Counted from the stretch's first letter, positions 6,903-14,507 are shown. The stretch: DNA of 18,010 bases from Candidatus Gastranaerophilales bacterium (GCA_900752845.1 CAADWU010000123.1:1-18010); one strand, 5' to 3'. The notes: generated by a model not told the origin, from the letters alone. Program-made: numbers and translations.

Positions 6903-7428
6903 GATAATATTTTTGGCTGTTGCTTTAGGCATTGATTGCCTTGTAGTTTCTTTTTCACAAGGCTTAATATTCAACTCTAACAGAGTAAAAAACTCGTTTG
7001 CTCTTGCTTTGACGATGGGAGTGTTTCAAGGATTAATGCCTTGTATCGGATATTTCGGAGCAGGCAGCATAAGCAGATTTGTAGAACCTTTCAGCAATTG
7101 GCTTGTGTTTATTATATTTCTTGCGCTTGGTGTCAAATTTATTTATGAAGCTTTTCAGGAAAAAAAAGAAACAATTTGTTGTATAGGATTGAGGTGTCTT
7201 ATAGGGATGGGTATTGCAACAAGCATAGATGCCCTTGCAGCAGGTGTAAGTTTGAGATTATGGAATGTTCCATTGCTTTTGCCTGCCGTAATAATAGGAG
7301 TAATGTCATTTTGGATGTCTATTAAAGGTTTTTGGGCAGCAATATTGTTTAAAAAAATTCCTTCAAAAGCTTTGGAGGTGACAGGCGGCATGATATTGAT
7401 ATTTCTTGCTGTTAAGGCATGCCTCTAA
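6889..7428 (+). CDS. mntP: Manganese efflux pump, MntP family
   Basis: Inner-membrane exporter that lowers cytoplasmic Mn(II). The 179 residues form about six membrane helices as two inverted three-helix repeats. Each repeat carries the family Asp: Asp16 in ALGIDCLVVSFSQGL and Asp114 in ATSIDALAAGVSL. The first motif is usually MDAFAVS, so IDCLVVS is a divergent version. The TTG start at 6889 has GAGGT at 6879-6883 and gives the usual opening SLIEIIFLAVAL; it overlaps the upstream gene by 14 bp. Nothing resembling a yybP-ykoY manganese riboswitch precedes it. Substrate is inferred from the family. Confidence 0.85.
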   Translation: MSLIEIIFLAVALGIDCLVVSFSQGLIFNSNRVKNSFALALTMGVFQGLMPCIGYFGAGSISRFVEPFSNWLVFIIFLALGVKFIYEAFQEKKETICCIGLRCLIGMGIATSIDALAAGVSLRLWNVPLLLPAVIIGVMSFWMSIKGFWAAILFKKIPSKALEVTGGMILIFLAVKACL

Positions 7429-7626
7429 GTGATGTTTTCCTTAATCTTTTACATTTCTTAATAATATAAAAAATCATGAAAAACCATGGCATGAGCATGA
7501 TTGCATGATTTAAAATCTGTAAACCATGTGATAGCTTAATTTTTAGCATGATTGACTTTTGAAAAACGGCTGTATTGCACTGATTGAGGGCTTTGTTACA
7601 AATGTTCATAATCTCATGTCACGCCC
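7429..7626. other. Gene-free AT-rich spacer with CATGAT repeats
   Basis: No credible gene. At about 7467-7503 there are clustered copies of ATCATG/CATGAT/CCATGG, including an AAATCATG...CATGATTT inverted pair. Read on the minus strand this pair is followed by TTTATATT and could be a weak terminator. In the plus direction no U tract follows, so I see no clear terminator for mntP. Nothing else stands out. Confidence 0.35.
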
Positions 7627-7654
7627 TTGAAATAATTCCCTTATTTTTTATAAT
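7627..7654 (+). promoter_or_regulatory. Promoter of the small Cys-rich protein gene
   Basis: TTGAAA (7627-7632), a 16-base spacer and TATAAT (7649-7654). The predicted start is near 7661, giving a leader of roughly 110 nt before the TTG start at 7770. This is one of the better sigma-70-type promoters in the window. Confidence 0.65.
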
Positions 7655-7660
7655 GTTATT

Positions 7661-7769
7661 AAGGACGAGTGGTGAGGTAAAGTTACCTCTGATAGGGGAT
7701 TTCGGCGGATGCATCTGCCTTAGTTGCCGTGCTTGGGATAGTTAAAAAAAAGAGTGGAGATTATATAAA
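7661..7769 (+). promoter_or_regulatory. Structured 5' leader with alternative hairpins
   Basis: The leader is richer in GC than the surrounding spacer. GAGGTAA (7674-7680) pairs perfectly with TTACCTC (7683-7689). The same CCTCT can instead pair with AGGGG a few bases downstream, so two hairpins exclude each other. A further near-palindrome GGCGGATGCATCTGCC follows at about 7704-7719. GGAG at 7756-7759 is the likely ribosome site. I could not match it to any known riboswitch class; a cis-regulatory role is inference. Confidence 0.4.
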
Positions 7770-7991
7770 TTGTTTAGAAGTAGGGATATGGGTAGAGCTG
7801 TTGCAGTCAGAAGATGGACGCCGACGGCTTTGGAATGCTATAAAAGAGGTTGTAATTGCGAAGGTTGTTTCTACAGAGATTTCTTTAGCGGTTCTTCCCA
7901 AAAATGTCAGATGAAAGCTTCAGTTTTAGAATTAGTACGTGTTATCGGAACGCCTAATGTGGAATTACAGCAGTTTATCCTCGAAGACTAA
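7770..7991 (+). CDS. Small conserved-looking Cys-rich protein, function unknown
   Basis: A 73-residue protein. The core WTPTALECYKRGCNCEGC (16-33), the phenylalanine-rich YRDFF and KCQMKASVLELVRVIGTP (45-62) resemble a small family I associate with Gastranaerophilales-type genomes, though I cannot name it. Cys23, Cys28, Cys30, Cys33 and Cys46 could form a metal site (CxCxxC plus a distant Cys). The C-terminal half looks helical. No membrane segment or signal peptide is present. The TTG start at 7770 has GGAG ten bases upstream; an ATG at 7788 would drop six residues but is very close to its GTAGGG. An overlapping frame (7729-7914) was discarded because it lacks this pattern. Confidence 0.68.
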   Translation: MFRSRDMGRAVAVRRWTPTALECYKRGCNCEGCFYRDFFSGSSQKCQMKASVLELVRVIGTPNVELQQFILED

Positions 7992-8026
7992 CTGCCTATC
8001 ATTTGCGAATATATTTGAAAAAAGGC

Positions 8027-8055
8027 TTTAAAAAATTATTTATGTATGTTATAAT
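8027..8055 (+). promoter_or_regulatory. Promoter of the HPF/RaiA gene
   Basis: TTTAAA (8027-8032), a 17-base spacer, then TATAAT (8050-8055) preceded by TG, giving the extended -10 box TGTTATAAT at 8047-8055. The expected start near 8062 gives a leader of about 24 nt, ending with the GGAGG at 8076-8080. Confidence 0.6.
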
Positions 8056-8085
8056 ATACAAGCAGTATGTTATATGGAGGTTCGC

Positions 8086-8451
8086 ATGCACATTTACGTA
8101 AACGGAAGAAACATTGAAATCACTGATGCTATTAAAGCTTATGTGAAAGAAAAAATCGGTAAGGTAGCTAATCACTACGACCAAATTCAAGGAATTGACG
8201 TTGTGCTTTCAGTTATCAAAAATCCGTCTGCTTCCGGCAAACACGTTGCAGAAGTCAGCTGCAAAATGAATACTGGTGTAGTTCGTTGTGAAGAAGCAGC
8301 TGATTCTATGTACGAAAGTATTGATTTATTGGCTGATAAGCTTGACAGACAGGTTAAAAAATTCAAAGACAAAAGCTTAGGCTCTGACAAAGCGTCTATC
8401 AGAACCGATGCAGGTGTTGAAGAAGAACCTGCTGAAGCAGTTGAAGAATAA
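8086..8451 (+). CDS. Ribosome hibernation-promoting factor, short HPF/RaiA (YfiA) type
   Basis: Binds the decoding region of the 30S subunit in resting or stressed cells and blocks translation. The sequence starts MHIYVNGRNIEITDAIKAYV and follows the RaiA/HPF fold (beta-alpha-beta-beta-beta-alpha), with DVVLSVIKNP, HVAEVSCKMN and the second helix YESIDLLADKLDRQVKKFKDK. At 121 residues it lacks the C-terminal dimerisation domain of long HPF and of cyanobacterial LrtA. Instead it ends in a short acidic tail, GVEEEPAEAVEE. The ATG at 8086 is preferred over 8074 because GGAGG (8076-8080) lies five bases upstream. A strong hairpin follows the stop codon. Confidence 0.9.
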   Translation: MHIYVNGRNIEITDAIKAYVKEKIGKVANHYDQIQGIDVVLSVIKNPSASGKHVAEVSCKMNTGVVRCEEAADSMYESIDLLADKLDRQVKKFKDKSLGSDKASIRTDAGVEEEPAEAVEE

Positions 8452-8457
8452 AATTTT

Positions 8458-8479
8458 TAGAGGTGCGAAAGCACCTCTA
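8458..8479 (+). terminator. Strong stem-loop after the HPF gene (no U tract)
   Basis: TAGAGGTGC and GCACCTCTA form a perfect 9-bp stem closed by a GAAA tetraloop, seven bases after the HPF stop codon. Neither strand shows a good U run after it. It may be a 3'-end stabiliser or a partial terminator that lowers expression of the glycosyltransferase gene starting at 8498, rather than a full terminator. Confidence 0.5.
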
Positions 8480-8497
8480 GTATTAGGTAGCTGATTA

Positions 8498-9283
8498 ATG
8501 ATTAATAATAAAAAAGTTGTAATTATAATGCCCGCTTACAATGCGGAAAAAACCCTGAAACAAACTTATGACGAAATATATAAAGATTTTGTGGATGAGG
8601 TAATTCTTGTTGATGACAATTCACAAGATAATACCAAAATTGTTTCTAAACAATTAAATATTACAACAATTGTACATAAGGAAAATAAGGGTTACGGCGG
8701 CAATCAGAAATCTTGTTATAAAGCAGCTTTAAAAGCGGGAGCTGATATTGTTGTAATGCTGCACCCTGATTATCAGTATACTCCTAAGCTGATTCCGGCT
8801 ATTGTTTCTATGATGGCTTTCGGTCAGTATGATGCTGTTATGGCATCTAGAATGCTTGGAAATTCTGCTTTAAAAGGAGGTATGCCTTTTTATAAATTTG
8901 TGGCTAATAAATTTTTGACTGCATTTGAAAACTTTTTTACAGGCGAAAATTTAACGGAATACCACACAGGTTTCAGAGGTTTTACAAAAGAGGTTCTTGA
9001 GAGCTTGCCTCTTGCGGAATGCGATGATGATTTTATTTTCGACAATGAAATGATTGCACTTCTTTTTTATAACAATTTTAAAATAGGAGAAGTTTCTTGT
9101 CCTACAAAATATTTCAAAGAGGCTTCATCTATTAACTTTATACGTTCTTGCAAATACGGCCTTGGGGTTCTTGCGGTAAGTTTAAAATACAGGCTTGCCA
9201 AAATGGGGTTAAAATCAAGAATTTTTAGAGATACTGCAAAAAAACTTGATTTAACCACAGAACTTGAATATTATTTCCAATAG
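8498..9283 (+). CDS. Family 2 glycosyltransferase, dolichol/polyprenol-phosphate sugar synthase-like
   Basis: GT-A fold transferase that likely moves a sugar from a nucleotide donor to a lipid or glycan acceptor at the cytoplasmic face. The 261 residues open with VVIIMPAYNAEKTLKQTY, followed by VDDNSQDNT (38-46), ENKGYGGNQKSCYKAAL, and the metal-binding region LHPDYQY (88-94), in which His-Pro-Asp replaces the classical DxD. MASRMLGNSALKGG and TGFRGFTKEVL are typical of the DPM1-like subgroup. No membrane helices are evident. A weak AGGT precedes the ATG. It follows the HPF gene by 46 bp, past a stem-loop. The acceptor is unknown. Confidence 0.85.
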   Translation: MINNKKVVIIMPAYNAEKTLKQTYDEIYKDFVDEVILVDDNSQDNTKIVSKQLNITTIVHKENKGYGGNQKSCYKAALKAGADIVVMLHPDYQYTPKLIPAIVSMMAFGQYDAVMASRMLGNSALKGGMPFYKFVANKFLTAFENFFTGENLTEYHTGFRGFTKEVLESLPLAECDDDFIFDNEMIALLFYNNFKIGEVSCPTKYFKEASSINFIRSCKYGLGVLAVSLKYRLAKMGLKSRIFRDTAKKLDLTTELEYYFQ

Positions 9284-9287
9284 ATAA

Positions 9288-10010
9288 TTATTTTGGTAAA
9301 TTTTTGAAATAATTAGGATCATTTAATGCCTTGGAAGCACAGCCGTAACCGTTAACACCGCTTGCTAATGTTTCTGAGCAATATGTATTTTCTTTCCAAA
9401 TAGTTCCATCTGCTCCCATAGGAAGAAATTTGCCATTAGATGATATTTGGAACAGAAAAAAGTCATAGCCGTATCTGTTCGGTTTTTTACGCCAGCCGTT
9501 TGTGTCAACAGCTAAAAATACAGTACCATATGTTGTTTCAGCAGGTGTTCCTATATCAAAAAATATAAATCCTCCATCAACTGTTGCCATTATGCCATCA
9601 TTACACAAAACAGCAGGTGAGGTTTTATCGCTGAATGTTTTATAATTATCTTTTATGAAATTTGCTAACTGTGTACCTTTTGAAACAGGGAAAACAGATG
9701 AGCAAGCTGATTCACTTCTACTGCAGGTCGAAGATTTTATATAATATTTTTGATAACTATTCATTAACTTTTCTAAATCTGCACCTGTTTTGTTGTCAGG
9801 CACCTGTCCGCCATATTCCTCCATAATTACTCTTTGTGTGACTTGAGCAAGCATAGAATATGATTTTTTAAATGCTGTTTCAAGCTCTTTATTTCTTTTG
9901 TTATTAATTAAAGTCGGCAAAGTCATTGCTGCAACCACACCTATAATTCCGAGAGTAATCAGAACCTCTGCCAGTGTAAACCCATATTTTATATTTTTAA
10001 AGTGATGCAT
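9288..10010 (-). CDS. Type IV prepilin-like protein with N-terminal methylation motif
   Basis: Pseudopilin or pilin subunit. The leader of ten residues ends in Gly10; cleavage before Phe11 leaves FTLAEVLITLG, with the conserved Glu at mature position 5, followed by a hydrophobic helix and TLPTLINNKRNKELE. The remaining 200 or so residues form the globular part, with Cys pairs (STC...SAC, and YCSETL...YGCAS) that probably make disulfides outside the membrane, and a YDFFLFQISSNGKFLPMGADG block near the end. Proteins of this style occur in many copies in Gastranaerophilales genomes (recollection). The ATG at 10010 has no Shine-Dalgarno, and a strong promoter lies immediately upstream. The reading frame stays open upstream as far as a C10 tract. 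Its stop codon is 4 bp from the convergent glycosyltransferase. Confidence 0.85.
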   Translation of the reverse strand: MHHFKNIKYGFTLAEVLITLGIIGVVAAMTLPTLINNKRNKELETAFKKSYSMLAQVTQRVIMEEYGGQVPDNKTGADLEKLMNSYQKYYIKSSTCSRSESACSSVFPVSKGTQLANFIKDNYKTFSDKTSPAVLCNDGIMATVDGGFIFFDIGTPAETTYGTVFLAVDTNGWRKKPNRYGYDFFLFQISSNGKFLPMGADGTIWKENTYCSETLASGVNGYGCASKALNDPNYFKNLPK

Positions 10011-10019
10011 AATGTCACT

Positions 10020-10048
10020 ATTATAACAATATTTTTTACTCTTGTAAA
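10020..10048 (-). promoter_or_regulatory. Proximal promoter of the prepilin gene
   Basis: On the minus strand, TTTACA (10048-10043), exactly 17 bases, then TATAAT (10025-10020) with an upstream TG (TGTTATAAT). This near-consensus promoter would start transcription about three bases before the prepilin ATG, so the message would be almost leaderless. The promoter sits inside the frame that would fuse to the upstream mini-ORF. Confidence 0.65.
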
Positions 10049-10093
10049 GCCCTAAATCTCTAAATAAACCAAACCCTCTTAACCCCTTGCAGC

Positions 10094-10141
10094 TTACGAG
10101 TTTTGCGGGGGGGGGGCAACCCTTAATGCTTCTTGTACCAT
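10094..10141 (-). CDS. Mini-ORF with C10 tract upstream of the prepilin (15 codons in this sequence)
   Basis: ATG at 10141 with AGGAGG eight bases upstream, encoding MVQEALRVAPPPQNS and then stop. The C10 tract occupies 10116-10107 on this strand. With ten C the frame stops. With eleven (or eight) C the reading continues without a stop for 44 (or 43) codons into the prepilin ATG in the prepilin frame. It therefore reads as the start of an alternative, longer prepilin that is out of frame in this copy. It may be a phase-variable leader, a translation-coupled upstream ORF, or a sequencing slip in the homopolymer. The peptide itself has no recognised function. Confidence 0.5.
   Translation of the reverse strand: MVQEALRVAPPPQNS
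10107..10116. repeat. Homopolymer G10 (C10 on the minus strand)
   Basis: Ten consecutive G in an otherwise AT-rich region. It lies inside the translated start of the mini-ORF upstream of the prepilin gene. Tracts of this length are prone to slipped-strand mispairing, and also to sequencing error. Confidence 0.9.
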
Positions 10142-10173
10142 AATTTCAGCCTCCTTTTACATATTTATATTAT

Positions 10174-10197
10174 TTATTATATCAGGAAGTTTGTCAA
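10174..10197 (-). promoter_or_regulatory. Distal promoter ahead of the mini-ORF/prepilin
   Basis: A perfect TTGACA (-35) lies at 10197-10192 on the minus strand, just after the stop of the large glycosidase-like gene. A TATAAT lies only 10 bases downstream, too close. With a 17-base spacer the -10 would be AATAAT (10174-10169), with TAATAT also possible. It would drive the mini-ORF, whose AGGAGG lies at 10155-10150. Confidence 0.45.
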
Positions 10198-10205
10198 GGG
10201 TATTG

Positions 10206-13200
10206 TTATTTAGTCAAAGCGAGTTTTGAACCTGTGACTGTTTGAGGTTTTTGTTGATAAGGATTTGATGTGAAACTGTATTGAGGGTTATACAATACTT
10301 TGCGTCTGCCTGTAAATGACGGCTCATGGTAAAGAACAAGTGTAGTGTCTTTGAATTTAATCTGTTCATCTTTACCTGTTTCAGGGTTATGACGTCTTAA
10401 GCAATATTCACCGTCAGCATCGTGTCTTGTATAATAAATTTCTTTCGGATTATTGGCATTTACAAACTTCAAGCCTTGACGAATACCGCATTGCAATCCT
10501 GCTCTGCCGCCACGTGCATCATGAAACTTGATTTTGTCCATAGTGATTTCTGCAGGTTCGTAGTATTCATCATATTCATGGTTAAGACCTTTTGTGTTAA
10601 AAACTGTAATTGTCATTGCACCGTTAGGGCTTTGTCTTAACAAGGTTGATAAGTTTGCATCGCCTTCTTCATAACCTTTAAGGTTTTCTGAATTATGATA
10701 TCCTTTCGGATCTTTATATAATTCTTTTTTGTATCTTGCAGGCTGTGCATCAAGTGCAAACGGAGCGCCGTCATTTAATGCCTGTAATTCAGGACGTGAA
10801 CGTAATCCCATTTGATAATCTATGTAATCTTTATGAGTTTTGATAAACGGTTTAAATGCTTTACTTGTAGAATCTGCCCATTCATCGTGAACTACGTTTC
10901 TGTTTTGAAGATAGATATTTTTAGAAGTTGTTTCAAAACCTGTTGCTCCTAAATCGTCACCGTCAAATAATGTCGGGTTGCCGATAAGTCCTGATAAAAA
11001 TTTTATTACACCTAAAGCTTTTGATGCAGCCGGTCCGACAATACGTTCAAATGCTTTTTCTTTTAAATCGTGTCTTTCTTTTTCAGTTAACTTTTTGCTG
11101 CTGTCAGGTTCAAGATAATCCATCTCATCTAAAACGACATCTAAAGCTATATCATAAGGTTTTGTTCCGAAACCTTCAGCATCGTGTACTTCACCTTTGA
11201 ACTTATTGTTTGTCAGATTTTTAAGAGCTTGAACCATTTTATCGTAGATGTAGTCTTTTCTTTCCTGACTTAAACCTATTTCTTCTTTGGCTTTTCCTAA
11301 ACCGCTTGCAATAGATTCACTTTTTGCAAGTGCAATATTGCTTACTCTGTTATAGTTGTAATTTTGTATAGCTTCAGGATCAACAAATTCTCCGTATTTT
11401 ACACCGTTAAGAATTCTATATGCTCTTTCACGATAAGGGTTTCCTTTTTCTGTTAAGTCAGCATGGTGAACGAAATCCATATCCATTGCAAAGCCTTCTA
11501 AAATACGGCATTTGTCGTGGTTGCCTGCAAATGTATAAGAATATAATAAAGAATATAACGGAGCTGAATTTAAGTAATTGTCGCCTCCGACAAGTTTTTC
11601 AAGTATAGTTCCGTCTTGATCAAGACCTTTGTCAGGGCTGCTTTGTCCGTCATAATCAAATAATTTACCAAAGATTTTAGTAATATCAGATGAGAAGTAG
11701 CTGTAGTTTACTGTAGTTGTAAAACCTGCTTCTGTTAAAAGTTTTTTAACAGCTTCCTGACTGCTTGAATATCTTCCGCCTGACTTGCTTCCGTAGCCTT
11801 TGTCATATATACTTACTTCATCTGTAATTTCTGCTGCTATATATGCATCCGGGTGAGATTCTTTTACACCGTCGGTAAATCTTGACCAGAAATCAATAAC
11901 TTTATCCCAGGTATATTCAAAATCAGTTGTTTTATTTCTTACTGATTCTATATCGCCGATATCTTTTGTAGCATCAATTCTCCAGTCCAAACCGGCTTCT
12001 GCTCTGGCTACAATCATTTCTGCAAGTTTAAAGCTGTCAGCGTTTGTGCCTTTAATTGATTTCCACAATGCGCTTGCAAGTTTTTCTTTATCTGAACCGC
12101 TGATTTTTGTAATTCCTGATTTAATCTTATTAATAACTGATTTGGCTTCATCTTCAGGACTGTCAGCAATAATACCCATACTTAACAGTGAAGTGTTTTT
12201 CAAATCTTTATATTGATAAGTGATTTCACCAGTTTCTTTGTTGTATGAAAATTCTGCATCAGGTTTTACACCTTTAATAATAGCAAATTTTGCAATTTCA
12301 GCAGTTAATAAAGGTATAACGTATTTACCAAACTGGGTTGCATTGCCGTTTTCATCATTAAGTTTGTTACCTTCCGGCAATTTGTTATTAAGAGCACCTA
12401 ATACTTCTTTTGCAAGTGATAACATTTCTTTTGTATACATTTTATCGGCAATATCGTATGTTTCTTGGGTATCAGGTCTTAAATGCTGGTTGCCTGATTG
12501 ATACATTTCAAATCTTGAAACGCCGATTTGGTCTTCTTTCACAGCTCTTTTTGATACAAGCGGAGAAGATAAAACTGATACAATATCGTCACCTACTTCT
12601 ACAGAATCAAGAGGTACGTCCATTAAGCCTTTCAATATTATATCTTTATAAGATTCATCGGTATCTGCACCTGCAAGATTATATCTGTCACGTAATACGT
12701 TTTTAACAATTGCAGGAGAAACATCTAAATCTTTAGGGAATACTTTTCCGTTAGATTGGCTTTCGATTAAATGGTAAATATCATCAGAGCTCATGCCATC
12801 TATGTTTCTAAGATGCTGAGCAGCATTAAGATTTAAGATTTGGTTGGTTTTGTTTGTCCAATATTTGGCGGATGAAACAGCATAATCCTGTACTTCCATA
12901 TTTTTGCGTTTCATAAGCTTGATGGTTTCTGCACGTTTTTTAGAATCAGCAATATTTTTTAATGCTTTAGTATCAGAGTGTGAGAATACATAGTTTAGTT
13001 TAGCGATATCAGGGTTAGCATCCCAGGTTTCAAATCCGCTTTCCTGTTTTCCGCCCAATCCGAAGTATTCAAATTGAGAAAGCATTCTTGTTGCATCGCC
13101 GCTCTTATAATTAATACGTTTGTGTTGAGGAATACTTTTGTTATATTCGTTTAAAATTTCTACATTCTTTTTATAAGCGTCAGAATCAATTCTAAAGCTG

Positions 13201-14417
13201 TATGGAACTACTGTATCATTGTGGTTATTAATTTCCAGATGATTATCGGTGTTTAATTTATCATAAGCTTTGATTAATTCTTTATCGCTTAAGTTTTCAG
13301 CATTAACAAGTCTGTCATCATAAATTTGTATGTATGTAGGAGCTTTAGGATTATATTTGTTGTTGCTTGAAATTTTTACGGTTCCGTCGCTTTGAGAATC
13401 GAACTTGTATTTTGAATTAACAACTCTATGTGTAACGTGTTCGGTTTTCTTTCCAAAAACTCCCATACGTAAAGGGCTGTCTTGTAATCCTGATATTTTA
13501 AACCAGTTAAAGTAAGGTGATTTTTCACCCCATTTTAAGATGTGCTGGAAGTGTACACCTTCCAAACCTTCGTTAACATAAGCTCCGTCAGATACAAGGT
13601 TAATACCTTTAGCAAACATTTTTTTCTGAACAGCTGTATAATTGTTTATATTCCCCAGAGTTTGCGCCATTTGGAAGCAGTTTTTGTTCCAGTAAGCATG
13701 GGCAGTAAGTGAGTCATCTGTAAATAACGGTGTTGTAATAACCCTTCTGTAATCATCAAGTTTGCCGTTATTTAAATCTTGTTCAATACCGGCAAGAGAA
13801 CCGCCGATTTTGTTGGCAAAGTTTTTGTTGGAACTTAAAATATCAACAATTTTTTGCGGCGATTTCATAACAATGTTGTTATTATCATCATAAGTCCAAA
13901 TAACATTATGATTATCAGGAATTATAAGCTTCATAGCACCGCCTTTTGTGACTGTAGAAGCTCCGTAAGGAACAACGTTATAAACATCCCACGCATTTCC
14001 GGTGCTCCCTGATTCGTTTATTACCATACCTGCATCGAGTTTGTATACAGGAGGTGCATTATCGTGTCCTTTCGGATATAATTTATAATGGTATGCAAAA
14101 GCTTCATCAGGTGCTAAGTGATAATCTTTAGCAAGGTCTATTCTTGTTGCTTTGCCGCTTTCGAGCTTAATGCCTCTTTCTTTATCACCTGCAATACGCA
14201 TTTGGTCTGCATTTTCAAGAATGCCGTTACTGATATAATTACCGTCAGCATCCTGTTTTACTGCGAAAACCTCTACATAGCAATCCCAATTTTCATCATC
14301 GTAAACATAATTAAATTCATATTCAGTGTCACCATATTTTGATTTTATGGGTTTATAACCCTCAAAATTAACGTTATTTCTGGTGTTTGGTTGATTTAAA
14401 TTTAAATTGACTTTCAC
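10206..14417 (-). CDS. Very large GH13 alpha-amylase-like protein
   Basis: Probable alpha-glucan-active enzyme of 1403 residues. GH13 conserved regions can be read: region I GINLVSDGAYVNEG (Asp277; the usual NH is NE), region II GLDWRIDATKDIG (Arg813, nucleophile Asp815, Lys818), region III AYIAAEITDE (acid/base Glu863) and region IV FAGNHDKC (NHD at 966-968). Before region I, TTPLFTDDSLTAHAYWNKNCFQ fits the beta2 loop area. The roughly 540 residues between regions I and II are far more than the usual 100 or so, implying a huge domain B or an inserted domain. Residues 1-150 look like a beta-rich carbohydrate-binding domain, and a domain C-like end follows the barrel. There is no signal peptide, so it should be cytoplasmic, perhaps acting on storage glucan. 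It starts with GTG, with AAGGAG upstream. Exact activity is unknown. Confidence 0.75.
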   Translation of the reverse strand: MKVNLNLNQPNTRNNVNFEGYKPIKSKYGDTEYEFNYVYDDENWDCYVEVFAVKQDADGNYISNGILENADQMRIAGDKERGIKLESGKATRIDLAKDYHLAPDEAFAYHYKLYPKGHDNAPPVYKLDAGMVINESGSTGNAWDVYNVVPYGASTVTKGGAMKLIIPDNHNVIWTYDDNNNIVMKSPQKIVDILSSNKNFANKIGGSLAGIEQDLNNGKLDDYRRVITTPLFTDDSLTAHAYWNKNCFQMAQTLGNINNYTAVQKKMFAKGINLVSDGAYVNEGLEGVHFQHILKWGEKSPYFNWFKISGLQDSPLRMGVFGKKTEHVTHRVVNSKYKFDSQSDGTVKISSNNKYNPKAPTYIQIYDDRLVNAENLSDKELIKAYDKLNTDNHLEINNHNDTVVPYSFRIDSDAYKKNVEILNEYNKSIPQHKRINYKSGDATRMLSQFEYFGLGGKQESGFETWDANPDIAKLNYVFSHSDTKALKNIADSKKRAETIKLMKRKNMEVQDYAVSSAKYWTNKTNQILNLNAAQHLRNIDGMSSDDIYHLIESQSNGKVFPKDLDVSPAIVKNVLRDRYNLAGADTDESYKDIILKGLMDVPLDSVEVGDDIVSVLSSPLVSKRAVKEDQIGVSRFEMYQSGNQHLRPDTQETYDIADKMYTKEMLSLAKEVLGALNNKLPEGNKLNDENGNATQFGKYVIPLLTAEIAKFAIIKGVKPDAEFSYNKETGEITYQYKDLKNTSLLSMGIIADSPEDEAKSVINKIKSGITKISGSDKEKLASALWKSIKGTNADSFKLAEMIVARAEAGLDWRIDATKDIGDIESVRNKTTDFEYTWDKVIDFWSRFTDGVKESHPDAYIAAEITDEVSIYDKGYGSKSGGRYSSSQEAVKKLLTEAGFTTTVNYSYFSSDITKIFGKLFDYDGQSSPDKGLDQDGTILEKLVGGDNYLNSAPLYSLLYSYTFAGNHDKCRILEGFAMDMDFVHHADLTEKGNPYRERAYRILNGVKYGEFVDPEAIQNYNYNRVSNIALAKSESIASGLGKAKEEIGLSQERKDYIYDKMVQALKNLTNNKFKGEVHDAEGFGTKPYDIALDVVLDEMDYLEPDSSKKLTEKERHDLKEKAFERIVGPAASKALGVIKFLSGLIGNPTLFDGDDLGATGFETTSKNIYLQNRNVVHDEWADSTSKAFKPFIKTHKDYIDYQMGLRSRPELQALNDGAPFALDAQPARYKKELYKDPKGYHNSENLKGYEEGDANLSTLLRQSPNGAMTITVFNTKGLNHEYDEYYEPAEITMDKIKFHDARGGRAGLQCGIRQGLKFVNANNPKEIYYTRHDADGEYCLRRHNPETGKDEQIKFKDTTLVLYHEPSFTGRRKVLYNPQYSFTSNPYQQKPQTVTGSKLALTK

Positions 14418-14507
14418 GTGAGAAACTCCTTACTACTTCATTTATAACTCAAGTGAATATTTTTTTTTGACAAAATGATATGCATTATTAAGAAAATTTT
14501 ACATAAG

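Noticed and set aside
7467..7503. CATGAT/CCATGG cluster as a CRISPR or mobile-element end
   Set aside because: Copies are 6-8 bases long, irregularly spaced and partly palindromic; there are no spacers, target duplications or transposase.
7412..7609. Minus-strand ORF of 65 codons with a hydrophobic stretch
   Set aside because: No ribosome-binding site, overlaps the mntP end, and the composition follows the CATGAT repeats; no recognisable protein pattern.
7729..7914. Plus-strand ORF overlapping the small Cys-rich gene
   Set aside because: It starts inside the structured leader and lacks the CxCxxC/KCQMK pattern carried by the frame at 7770-7991.
14467..14472. TTGACA as the -35 of ahcY
   Set aside because: No -10 box at a usable distance; the extended -10 at 14529-14537 is too far away to pair with it.
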